Shown: piece after piece, positions 1 through 10,800 of the stretch
Numbering within the stretch: the stretch's first letter is position 1
Layout: the number at the start of each line of letters is the position of its first letter
Assembly (NCBI GenBank): GCA_030686995.1
Contig: CM060680.1
Span: 202,293,322-202,357,321 of the forward strand
Reading direction: 5' to 3'
Origin: Artemisia argyi
Taxonomy: Eukaryota > Streptophyta > Magnoliopsida > Asterales > Asteraceae
DNA: 64,000 nucleotides
Translations under genes and position numbers: made by a program
Notes under the pieces: model-generated
What the model was told of the DNA's origin: nothing
Databases searched by the model: none
What the model saw: the letters and a program-made list of their open reading frames with translations, nothing else

Positions 1-1600
1 TAACTAATTGACTTAGGTAAGTTGGTGGCATATTAGTTAGTTAGTTGTTTGTCTCGTGCTTATGTGTTTGTATTATGTTTCGTGAGAATAGAAAGTAGTT
101 ATGGTGGTTGTTTATCTGGTAAAAAGGTTTAGGTGAGCTAAACTAAGATCACTTGACCAAACAAAATGTACACATAACAAAAACGATAGCAGATAAAATT
201 AACTTAGGCGCTGATTAGGTATTCCTTCAAAAAGGTCTAATCATAAAAGTTGTGCAAGTAATATTATCAAACCATATCAATAGGCATGTTACGAAGAAAG
301 TGAACAAGCATTGTCAAGCATCTATGACACATGACATCCATTTAATCATCATAAAGTGTCACTACTGACCGCCCAGCATCTACATTTATATATATCAAGA
401 ATCCAAAATCTCGCAATTGAGAAAATAAAACAATGACGGAACAACACCAAAGTTTCTATGTTTAGGTTACCTAAACTTAGATTATTTATACCTTGAGTTG
501 GATGGAAAGCTGCCTTAATTGTTTCATACTAAAGAAAATTATTAAAGTTGTTAGCTGGAACAAGAAACATTTTGTTTTGTTTCCTTTTCATGTTATTTTT
601 ATATAGTTTGGTGGTTTTGGATTCTTGGTATATGTTGGGTGGGAAATAGCGACACTTTATGATAATTAAATGAATAAATGGATGTCATGTGTATTTTATA
701 TGCTTTGATTTTGTTTGGTCACTTTCTTGATAGCATGCCCATTGATTTCCATGTTATAATAATTATGACTTTTGTTACATCTTTCATTTTTGGCCTCTAA
801 ATGAAGACCTAATTGACACAAGTTACATCTATATATAGTACTTGTTAATTGTTTATAGAATATGTTGCTGTTATCAATTTGTATTATGTTTACATTTAGT
901 ATATGTTAAAAGTATTAGGTGAGCTAAAGTGCTAAACTAAGATTATTCATACCTTCCATTTGAAAAGACTAGAACGGTACCCGCGCAATGCGGCGGCGGG
1001 TACCTGTGACTATATTTTGCGTTATTCGGTTATTAGGTTACACATTAGTTGTCTTTATGCTTTATAAGTAGAGATTGTTAAGTCAAATAATTTTAGTTTG
1101 AAGAACCAACCTGCTTCCTGACAAACTTCCTAAACCAACGTGCTACCTAACAAATTAATTTTGAAATCTTTCCATAAAAAGCAAGTAAAAGTCTGAATTT
1201 TAAGCCTTTCTAATTATAGAATAGTCCCGAATGCATTATATAGTAGTATAGATTATTCATACCTTGAGCGGGAGGAAAAGCTGGCTTATTGTGCTCTTTA
1301 AAGACTAAACTAAATAACAATATATAATTGTGTTTTTAGACTCTTGGTATATCTTCAGCGGGCAATGGTGACACTTGAAGATGATTGAATTGGGTCATGG
1401 TGTGTTTCATTCTTGATAGTGCCTGCCCACTTTCTTCGTAGTATGTATGTTGATTTATTTTAGAAATGTTGGCTGTGCAACATCATACATATATGGACCT
1501 TTATAAAGGAAGACCTAGTCAGCACCTAATTTATTTCATTTTTATGGTGCTTGTTAACTATTAGAAATCTAATTTATTATAGTTAGTGATAATTTCTTAA
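1..1600. repeat. AT-rich non-coding DNA with a diverged tandem duplication
   Basis: I see no gene here. Stretches near 470-900 and 930-1600 carry the same landmarks in the same order: a 'gattattNatacctt' block, an 'attcttggtatat' or 'actcttggtatat' block, then a 'gacactt' block followed by a 'gatgtcatgtg'-like block. This suggests an old duplication with a unit of roughly 0.8 kb. The block 'aggtgagctaaactaagat' near 131 recurs near 920 in altered form. A Helitron later inserted into the second unit. Confidence 0.4.
969..1252 (-). mobile_element. Small non-autonomous Helitron, both ends visible
   Basis: Read on the minus strand, the element starts with TC (TCTATACTACTATATAAT, from 1252) and ends in CTAG (972-969). 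The end is preceded by a GC-rich hairpin whose arms GGTACCCGC and GCGGGTACC lie near 976-1004. It sits between A and T with no target duplication, as Helitrons do. There is no open frame, so it must depend on a helicase/Rep protein supplied elsewhere. The 284-bp length is typical of a deletion derivative. Confidence 0.65.
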
Positions 1601-1615
1601 AATTTAAATCCCAGA

Positions 1616-2345
1616 TAATGGCATAAGAAAATCTCCTTCTATACGCCCAAGAATTCCTTCTGCTACGGCTATAGAAACTCCAACTACGCCACAAAGTAGA
1701 AGTCCTCCAAAGAGTAACTACAGGAAACAAAGTGGTTCAATTGCTAGAAAGGTGGATTTCGACAAAGAAACTGATCAAAAGATTAATGTTTCCATACTGA
1801 AGCCTGTATCTTTAGACAGCAGTTGTAAAGAAAAAGTAATGAGAGAAAATATGGTTGATACTGACAAAAAAGTCATCCTAGAAACGGAAAAGAGAGTTAC
1901 AGAACAAGTTATATCCAATAAAACAAAAGATAGCACCTTTGGAAAACTTGGTGGTTCAAAATTTGGTTCTCGTGTGGTTCCATTTATTGATGAGTGTGAG
2001 TTGGATACAAATACAAATGGACATGATATTGAACACGGTTACGGAACCCGAAAGAGGTTGAGGATATATCTCAGATCCAAAATCAGCTCGTTCAGATTGA
2101 AAATCAGCAGTCAAATCTCTTGAATCTTTTGCAGGTGCCTTGACATGCCACCCTTTTGTGTTTTTTGTTCCATCATTATATATTTTGCTTTATATTTAAC
2201 TCCTTGTTTCCTTAATTTTAGAAATTCATTGGAAGTTCACGCAGAGGATTGAATTCTTTTGAACCAGAGTAAACGGTTTAGAAAAGGCATTGGATGAAAT
2301 ATCATATGATTTAGCAATATCAACCGGTAGAGTTTCGAACTCAAT
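1616..2345 (+). pseudogene. TOR1L: TORTIFOLIA1/SPIRAL2-like pseudogene fragment (two exons)
   Basis: TORTIFOLIA1/SPIRAL2 proteins bind plant cortical microtubules; this piece matches the C-terminal part as I remember the family. Exon one runs from about 1616 to 2134 and includes residues such as FGSRVVPFIDE and, in a shifted frame, QLVQIENQQSNLLNLLQ. It ends at a good donor (CAG|GTGCCT). Exon two (2222-2345) follows an acceptor (TTTTAG) and encodes KFIGSS and ALDEISYDLA-like residues. Two single-base deletions break the frame, near 2053 and near 2268. The N-terminal HEAT-repeat exons are absent. Because the intron is kept, this is a DNA-level copy rather than a retrogene. It faces the clathrin pseudogene that follows. 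The identification rests on memory of the family. Confidence 0.6.
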
Positions 2346-2352
2346 TAGTTTA

Positions 2353-2520
2353 AGTGTTTCTTAGTGACGACATATTGTTGCTAAAGATCGAAATGTCGTC
2401 GCTAAAAGTTTTGGTCAAAGTTGGAGCTCAGAATGCCTCTTTTTTGTCGCATGGGGGACTTGTAGCGATGACATCAGTCGTCGCAAAACCTACCGTCGCG
2501 AGAAGTCCAAAATGGCATGG
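2353..2520. repeat. TGTCGTCGC inverted motifs, possibly the edge of a CACTA-like transposon
   Basis: TTAGTGACGACAT (2361-2373) and ATGTCGTCGCTAA (2392-2404) form an inverted pair with one mismatch. A similar motif recurs at about 2463-2490 (TAGCGATGACATCAGTCGTCG). Clusters of such motifs are common in subterminal regions of plant En/Spm (CACTA) elements. I do not see the CACTA terminus or a target duplication, so this is tentative. Confidence 0.3.
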
Positions 2521-2529
2521 TGGGATGTT

Positions 2530-2890
2530 CATTCTACAAGTTTCTCTCACGGACTGCACTTTCAAAAATGTAAGGCCTGCTTCTGCAATTTGAACATATG
2601 ACATGGGATGATTTTGCAATTTACTCCACAGGTAATGTTTGTCAGCTACAATGATTATGGATGAAAAAAAAAAACACCCTAAACCCAAAACCCGGACGTT
2701 TTGGAGCTGAGCAGCGCATGCTTATCGGGTTACGGACAGGGAATGGGGCCTTAACGGGGACAATGAGTAGAGATGGCATAAATACTTAATCCCGAAACCC
2801 GAACATTTCGGGGCAGGGCAGGGTTTGGTGCCTTAACTGGGATTTTTATTGGGTTCGAGGGTGGAAGCAGGGAACAACATCATCACCCAT
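2530..2890. repeat. Dispersed repeat, copy 1 (partner at about 18600-18935)
   Basis: The stretch shares ordered similarity with 18600-18935 in the same orientation: 'gacatgggangattttgcaa', 'taatgtttgtc', 'gagtagagatg', 'cccgaacatttNggg' and 'agggtggaagcagg'. Inside each copy an approximately 110-bp unit containing 'aaacccgaacattt' is itself doubled. I do not recognise the family and see no coding frame. Confidence 0.55.
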
Positions 2891-2910
2891 GTCCTTTATA
2901 ATCAGCTTAC

Positions 2911-3895
2911 CTGGAGCTCAAATATGACCGCAAGAAGAAGTATAGACCTTCATATGATTTAAATTGCTTAAAGAGTTTGATACATGCTTCAACACCCGGC
3001 TGCTCACAGTATTCTTTGGCAAACTTCAGTAAATACAATGGTTGGCAAAGTGGAAAATGAAAATGACAATCACAGCGAGTTCAAAGCTTCTGCTTTTTTT
3101 ATTTGACTTCCAAAACTGATCAATTCTAATTACCTGCACAATTCCCCCTTAGATTGACCAGCAAAAGATCCTTCATGCACTCAAGTGCCCGCTCCTTTGA
3201 CAGCGTCCCGAACAATTTGACAAAAGACTAAAAATGCAAAATAGTTAGGTGTTAGTCCAGATAAATGTCACAACGTAAAGTAAAAAGATCCAGGGATAGA
3301 CAAACCTGTGGCTCAATAGCATGAGTGTTTTTACAATGACACGCTTGATATCAGGCAATTCACTGTAATGCTGCAGAAAGCACAAATGTTAATCAATCAA
3401 ATAAGATACCTTCACCGGAAAAAGACAAATTTAGCACATTAACCAACCTGGAGGGCTCGGACAAAAAGACCTTCTTCCATTTGGGACATCAAGAGAGCAA
3501 ATTAACAGCCCCTGCAAAAAGCAACATAAAGTAACCAAGCTTCCTTGCATGAATCTGAAGCGCAGTTCTTACATACGCCATAATAATCAGGCGAAGGAAC
3601 AAATAATGTATATATAGATATCCGTTACTAAAAAAAGTCTAATGCCTGGGGATCTGATCGAAGTTGTTTGCAGAAGGAACAAATAATGAGGTGTATACCC
3701 AACCTACACCAAATGAAGAGTGATTATAAGATACTTCTGCCACATATATAAAAGTGTGCTTGTATAAATAAAATCTATAGCTGCACAGAGAGTTACACCT
3801 ACCTGCTTGGAGTAAATAAGAATTTTATCAAACTCCCTTCGCTCGGCAAAAGCTACAACTTTTGGTGTTGCTCTTGCTTTGATGAAGATTTTCAA
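2911..3895 (-). pseudogene. CHC: Clathrin heavy chain pseudogene, internal exons
   Basis: Clathrin heavy chain forms the legs of the clathrin triskelion in vesicle coats; these pieces come from its alpha-solenoid leg. On the minus strand, in gene order: [15 protein letters not shown] and [16 protein letters not shown] (exon ending 3803, donor CAG|GTAGGT); QMEEGLFVRALQ (about 3450-3510); QHYSELPDIKRVIV (about 3306-3374); [20 protein letters not shown] (exon 3227-3134); [17 protein letters not shown] and KSYEGLYFF (exon about 3035-2911, donor GTAAGC). A +2 insertion near 3325 shifts the frame, one alanine codon is missing from the VVAAFAER segment, and most exons are absent. Introns are retained, so this is a DNA copy. 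A second copy occurs at 32643-32853 plus 55759 onward. Confidence 0.8.
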
Positions 3896-5986
3896 TGCAA
3901 GATCAAATAAACCAAGTTTTAATAATGGAATATTTACTGTAAATAAAAGCAAACTCAAAACTTTGATGTTGTATACCTTCGCAAGATATCTACAACAAGA
4001 TACTTTCAACACCAACAAAACCATAAAGTTCATTAAGAAAAATCAAAATTCTCGTTCTGGCGACGAGTGATTCAGATACTCTGCAATTCAAATCCAGTGC
4101 ACCTTATATAGTACTAAAGTGCTTTATAAAAAGTGTAAATGATTTCAAAGAACAAATCTACAAGAGGGACTGAGGGAGTGCCGACTATGCCAAAGTTTCA
4201 ACATTTCTCTAAGAGCACCAGGGCTTGCATCTGTTGTGCGTACAAGATGAATCAGGTTCATTTGTAGTTAATCTTGAAGATCTTGTTGTTCGCAAAAAGG
4301 TGGATCTTGGTACCTGCAAATTAACAATTTGATACATTGGTAATTAAGGCTGCTTGTACAATTATTATGCCACAACAAGCAAAAAGAAGAGGCAATTTAT
4401 ATAAGCCACAACCTGCATTCTCTCTTTTTGCTCATGCTATGGCTTTGGTTACTGCTGCCCATAAGGTTAAGTTTTTCCATGGTATGTTGACCAAATAGCT
4501 CAAACCTGGCATGTTGACCAAATGACTGTATATAAACCATGAGGAAATTAAGGAAGATTGGATCAATGATCCTTAAACAGTGTTAGGATTCAATGTGCAG
4601 AATAGATGGATCATTAATTCATGATAATGCTTAATAAGAGGTTTCTGGTTTATAATTAATGGTTTTGAATGTTTAGTGTCATGTTGAAAGTCAAAATTAA
4701 AAAGTCAAGTTGAATGTCAACCATCTCTGCAGGTCCATGAATGTAGTTTAGATAAATACTGTTTCATTTAGTTTTGAATTTTCGAGTTCGAACTCATATG
4801 AGGTTACACATCGTCCTCTGGTTCTTACATTCAAAGATATCTATTCATCCATCATTTATATGACGGGAATCAGATGGACAATTCAGGTGCCACATAATTC
4901 AATGTGAAAGATGTTGCAGTAGGACATTCGACCCACAAGCCAGAATTGGCAATTTGTGGTTTTTGACAGTGGAATTATATTATGGCCACGATCGTCTGAA
5001 GACTGCTCATATCCAATGCCTAAAATAGAAGGAAAATTGACTTGGAATAGGGAAATGTCATGAGGCATACCATAGAGTTGGCTAAACGGGCTAAACGCAT
5101 CATTTTAGTATGGTTTGGTCGACCTGAGCACTTTTTCACCGAACCTTCCAACTCTGTTAAAAACAATAGTGTGGCAAATAATAAAGAAAGATTTTCTTTT
5201 TGGACGACCTTCAACCCGTTTGACCCATTTGACTTTGGACGACCTTCAACCCGTTTGACCCATTTGACTTTTTCTGTTTTTATTTTTACTCATTTGACTC
5301 GCTCATAGTCATATGTACTTTGGTAAAAATTAGTAATTTCATAGTCTGAAGGATTGAATTATACCACCGCATGGTAACATTTCTAGCTCGATTTTCGATA
5401 TCTCTGTTGTACATATTCACATCCATTATAGTAAATCAAGCGCTTACAAACAACTCTGACAACAAATCTGGGAAATAGAATGAACACTGCAAATTTTTTT
5501 TGATAATAGCATGAACATAACGTGAAACATGTAAGCGTATACAATGAGGACCAAAATTTAGCAGAATCATTACATTGCCATCTCCACAGAAATAGAAGTT
5601 CTCACTGATAACCCGATTCTTGCTCATTAGCATTGCCTACAAAATGGCCACAAAATTATGGTAAAATCTTTTGGTTTATTGCCGCTATTTACATTATAAT
5701 AACGTTAACATAAGAAGTTTGGAGACTCACTTGAGCATAGTCCCCAATAGCTTAATCGCGCAATATAACGTAACCATTAGGCTACTAATTGTGTATGGTA
5801 TGCAGACATAAGTAATGTGAAGAAAGAAAGATCCTCAAAGAAGGGCAATTGTACAAGGTAACTGACTTTGGTTAAACCTTTATATTCAGTAAGCAACTTT
5901 GCTTTAACGTATAAAAAGACCCTCAAACTTTTGAATTTCTGATTTTTCGGCAATTTTGGGTAGGTAAAAAAACAGTCGAAATGGTT
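3371..5986. repeat. Segmental duplication, copy 1
   Basis: This stretch matches 32643-32853 followed by 55759-57595 in the same orientation. It includes part of the clathrin pseudogene and the flanking DNA. Differences are informative. Near 3903 copy 1 has lost about 30 bp, including the splice acceptor that copy 2 keeps at 56088-56090. Copy 2 carries about 90 bp near 57150 that copy 1 lacks. Copy 1 carries extra DNA at about 5070-5430 and 5470-5925. Neither copy therefore derives directly from the other without later indels. Within this stretch, a 35-bp sequence with 'cttcaacccgtttgaccc' is doubled in tandem at 5202-5270. Confidence 0.75.
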
Positions 5987-6460
5987 AGCGTCTACAGGGA
6001 TTGATGGTTTTTACAGGCAAAACAAGATGATTACCATAAAGATAAATACCCCAAAATCAGTTACCTTTTATATATCCAACTTGTGTGTTCAGATACATAA
6101 GTTCATCGGAAGAAACCTTTAATACATGTCCTAAGTTTTGTAGCACAGTAGACATCTTCTCAGGTGAGCCTGAAGATAATGTAAAAACCTGCACCAATTT
6201 ATTCGCACTTCATCTACAATTTCTGTATGTTCTCAACTCCTAATCAGAACCATTAAGTTTTGTTATCAATGCTTACCATTGTAACAATGTCGACAGAAGC
6301 CGGCATAATATGGTCATAAAGATTATCTTCAGCAATATTGCAAACAAAAACTTACATAGTGATTTCGACTCACATACTTATAAATAGGCCGAAGTGGTCG
6401 TATACTCTCTAACCGGCCAAACAGGCTGGAATTCACATTAACTCAATTCTTAATTCATAG
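4040..6460 (-). other. No intact gene; exon-like scraps of unknown origin
   Basis: Several short minus-strand stretches look exon-like but I cannot name them. About 4890-5030 has an acceptor TTTTAG followed by an open run. Near 5560-5640 a frame contains SENFYFCGDGNVM. About 6090-6190 contains SSGSPEKMSTVLQNLG and DELMYLNTQVGYI. They are broken by stops or lack matching splice partners. They may be further pieces of the duplicated host locus. Confidence 0.3.
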
Positions 6461-6483
6461 AAACCACCTAAATTGCTATTAAG

Positions 6484-6632
6484 GGGTGTTTGGGATTGTC
6501 TATTGAAAGTGCTTATCTGCTTATAAATTTAAATGCTTCTTTACACTAAAATAAGCAGTTACATACTTTCATCAAAACAGCTGATGTTCTTAAAAGATAA
6601 GACAAGCACTTGAGTAAGCAATCCAAACACCC
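6484..6632. mobile_element. 149-bp MITE with GGGTGTTTGG terminal repeats
   Basis: The left end is GGGTGTTTGGGATTG (6484-6498) and the right end CAATCCAAACACCC (6619-6632), an inverted pair differing by one base. GGGTGTTTGG-type ends are frequent in plant MITEs. I cannot see a convincing target duplication, so the superfamily is left open. No coding content. Confidence 0.6.
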
Positions 6633-6900
6633 TCAAATCCAAAAACTAAGATTACAAGTACAACAATATTTGTTTTTCAAGTGATCAACCCCATTACATA
6701 TTAACAAAAACCTCTACTTTTAAGAAATCAGAAGCAGTTCAAAATTAGCATCCACCCATTGTTCGACGATTTACCTTAACGAATCTTCTGCCAAATGAAT
6801 GATAGAACTACGGAAACAATATCTTGATTCACACAGAAGAAAAAATTACCGATTGTTGAGCATTAATTAACATGAATTCATGAACGAAACAATATCTAAA

Positions 6901-7689
6901 TCATAGTCACATAATTCGCTCAAGAGGGAGAGTACCACGAATTGGTACGGGGTGTACCGAAACGCGGTACACCAGCGTTCCATACGCTGTTGGTTCAGCG
7001 TACCAAAAAGCAATGGTTCAGCGTACCAAAAAGCAATGGTTCAGCGGTCCAAAAGCAATGGTTCAGCGTATCGAGGCGGATTTTCTTTTTTTTGAGCCAA
7101 ATCAGTCAATAGTATTGATTTTGTACCTTGAATCGATTTACTTTTAGGGTTTTAACCCCATATAGCGCCGGATTCGTGATTTCCGGCGACGAATTCCGGC
7201 GGCGGCGGTGCAACATCTGCCAGAAACCCAAGGGAGGAAAAGAGGAAAGAGGGAAGAAAGATATAACGGCTGGAACTTTGTTTTACTCTTTTAGGGTTGT
7301 TTAGACTTTTTAACATTTAACCCCTCTATCTTTCACTATTTTACATTTAGTCTCAAGAAGTTTAAAATAAGTTTGTGTATTTAAACATTTGACCCCCTCT
7401 AACTTTAATAGTTTACATTTAAGTCTTAAACTTATATATAAAAGTTTATAAAGTATGTATATAAAATATATAAATACTTATTAAAACTTATATATATATA
7501 TAATTTCTATATTTTGTTAACTTATGTTTTTGTTACAACGTACCAAAATACATGGTACACCGTACCGATACGTACCCATGTGTACCGAAATGAGTATACC
7601 CCCCACGTACCGAATTCGTCATCAAGAGCGAATTGCGTACCAGAACCGCGTACGCGTACCAAAGCGTACCGCGTTTTATGTGACTATGA
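6901..7689. mobile_element. TIR element with TCATAGTCACATAA ends and GTAC-rich interior
   Basis: A 14-bp perfect terminal inverted repeat TCATAGTCACATAA begins at 6901 and its complement ends at 7689. The 6-bp direct repeat TCTAAA flanks it (6895-6900 and 7690-7695). The interior is rich in 'gtacc' words, with about three tandem copies of an approximately 23-bp unit containing 'aaagcaatggttcagc' (7000-7075). A GC-rich block at 7165-7240 stands out in the AT-rich interior. No transposase is visible, so it is non-autonomous. The short frames inside it are not convincing genes. Confidence 0.65.
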
Positions 7690-7865
7690 TCTAAATATAA
7701 CTTGGTTCTTGCAGACGATGACCAAATTTCATGAATACACAATATGTTAAAACAAACTGGTGTTACACATAAGAAACCATTGATAGATGAAATGATGCAA
7801 AACAGTATAAATGTAGCAACATCACACAATATCCTTAGGGAACGACACCTAGAGTTACAACTGAT

Positions 7866-10800
7866 TCAGTAGAAGTATTCTTTCTTCCTACCAAAGCCAT
7901 ATTCTTCCCTACCAAAAATACCACCACAATATGTAGCACTTATCAGGTCCACGATAAGAGGAAATTGAAGGGTCACAAAAGATGTAATAGGAAGGCACGT
8001 CAATGCACCTATAGGAATAAGCATCGACGAGTTACTTTGTCCAAACACAAGGAACAATGTTGCTCCAAAAGCTATGATCATTGCTGTCGTCGAGATGAAC
8101 AACATAGTGAGGCCAATAATCAGCTTCGTAGGTAACTTAAAGAGAAAGTCTTGTGCCGCATAACGTGCCGTAAGGATAGATAAAAACATTAACAACGACG
8201 TAACAGCTGTGAATAATGATATCGCATTTGATATAGCAAATACTGTGAACGCAATCTTGTTAGTAAAAATTGGTATCCCTGAATCCTTATTTCCACCGGG
8301 CACGGTTATAGCTGCAGCAAATACAATGGTGATAATGAGTGCAGCTGTAATCGTGTATGATTCGGCAGTTTTCTTTATCCAGTTCTCTCCCTCGATTACC
8401 AACTCTTTGTGCTCCCTTGCGAAAACCATTTCAGGCGTTTCATCATCTGAGTTCTTTTGTATCCGGTTTAAGGGACATACAAATCGTTCAACTTCCTAAT
8501 AAATATTACTGACATATTAACCTTGGAAGATATATAATAATATGTATTAACAACTTGATGTAGCTTAATGAAATTCAAACTTTGAGTCATTGGTTAAAGT
8601 ACTCACCTTGAACCATTGTAGTTCACGTTGGATTCGCAAAGCTGCCCCCCTTATCAGATTTAATTTGTTAGTAGGTGCTAATGTTGCAGCCAAATGCAAA
8701 AGATTATTCCCAGAAGAATCTTTGATTGTTTTATAAATATTCTTGTGATCGCTCATTTCATATAGTAGGTTGTAAATCTTCTCTGAACGATTGATTACCG
8801 AATATTGAATAAAATTGTGACCATCTTCATTGGTACTCCAAATTGCATCTGGAAACTCTCTCATAATATATCTAACAAAAGTGGATGTATTTCTTCTAGT
8901 GGCTTCAAAAATGTACTCGTGGTTGCTGCTGGAGGTTTTATACTCGGGTATTATGATACATAATTCAAGTAATAGACTTTTTGCATCTTTATAAACTCGA
9001 AAAGTATCTTTAACAAACCCTCGTGATGCTACATAGAGACAAATTAAAATTTCAAGCAAATAATTAATTTTTTTTCTTTCCCTTTTTTGGTCATATAATT
9101 TATTGTAACTTTTGATTAGTCTTACCGAGCGCATAAAGGAACGAGTTGAACACACCTCTCAGCCAATATATCAGCGTGTAAAGGCCTGCTTAAGATGGGA
9201 TGATTGTTAGAATTGTGGAGTTTACAACGTCACAAACCAACCACTATAAGTTACAGTAACATTAATTATTGTTTCAAAAGAAGTATTTACTTTCAACTTT
9301 TCAAGGGGGTTGAATTATAATAAGAATGTTGTTTTTTATGATAATCACGTAGGAATGGTTTAAAAGTTCATCTTACACACTATCTTCTTTCTAGGTGTTC
9401 GATTTAAATAACTTTTTAAGAACGTCTGGTAAAATATCATATAATATAACATGATAATTAAAAAAATATAAAAAAATCCATGCAACTATTATGTGATAAA
9501 ATGTGATTAATTTGGAAGACTTAGTTTTTCAAAAAGTCATAAATTGTTATAATTCATTTGTAACGTAATTATTGTACTCATATAATCATTAGATTTATGA
9601 GAATCCATTAAATTTATGAGAATTCAAATATATAAAAAAGATAAATACAGTAAGAAATATGTGATTATCTGGTTCTATTATATGATTGTATCAGAAGAAT
9701 TATTTAATTGTCAAAAAGATTTCATGAAAAAAGTCATAAGAAGTGATTTTAAAAATTATCTAAACAAGACACATGAAAAACAAAATTGAAAAATAAAATG
9801 TTTAATAGTTTTACTTTCTCACCGGAATAGATGTTATTATATAAACCTGAACTATGATCTTTTATATAATATAACAAAACCCTTATTAGGAATTTTCCAT
9901 TTCAAAAAATGCATTCATACCTTATTTAGTAATAATTTTATTTAAAAAAAAGTTTATTTTCTTATTAGGTAATATTTTATATTTATCCATAACACAAGTA
10001 TAAGATAAATACAAAAAAATATAGATAAGATGCAATTATTAATAAGATTAAAATTTTTAAATAATTATCTTTAATAATAAAAAACTAATTAAACATCATA
10101 AATCAAACAAAACAAAGATTAAATTATTTGTTTTTTAATAAATAAAAATATATGATTCAAAATTTTTTTAAAAAACCCGTGCGTGCGCGGGTATTATAAC
10201 TAGTTATATTAATATAGAAGAGAGTTAAAATTATAAATAGATAAATAAATTTATCGTGAGAAAGGAAGCAAAATTCACTTAATTTGTCCAAAAGAATCCC
10301 ACAAAAAATTGGAGATTTGGGATTAAAACACCTTGAATTTCTTTCTAAAAGTTTATCAAAAAAAATGCATAGTATTTTTTGGCATATTTAAAGGAAAATA
10401 ATTAAATAAAATAAGGTAAGTAACTTGTCAAAAATTATGGTTTTATGTAGCATCCTAATTTTATGACCTTTATATGACTCGCACTTTAAATTTGATTTTT
10501 GTGTGTATTTTGTGATAATTTTACCCGTTTGTTTATCAATTACGGAGTAGTAAAATTGTCACTTAAATTTGATTAATACACACAAAGGTTGAAATTCAAA
10601 AGTGTGAGTTTCGTGAAAGTCAAAAAATTATTAGACTTCATAGAACCACAAAACATGACAAATTAATTACATTTTATTATTATCCCTTATTTAAAGATTA
10701 GAATAAAAGCAAAAATTTTTGAAATTGGGTCAATTTTGGTTTTCCCGGCCTCTTTGGCATTCAAATTTTAAAAAATCTCATCAAAAATCTTCTTTTCAAA

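Noticed and set aside
2354..2688. Overlapping frames on both strands
   Set aside because: They cross the inverted-motif region and a dispersed repeat, and show no recognisable domain.
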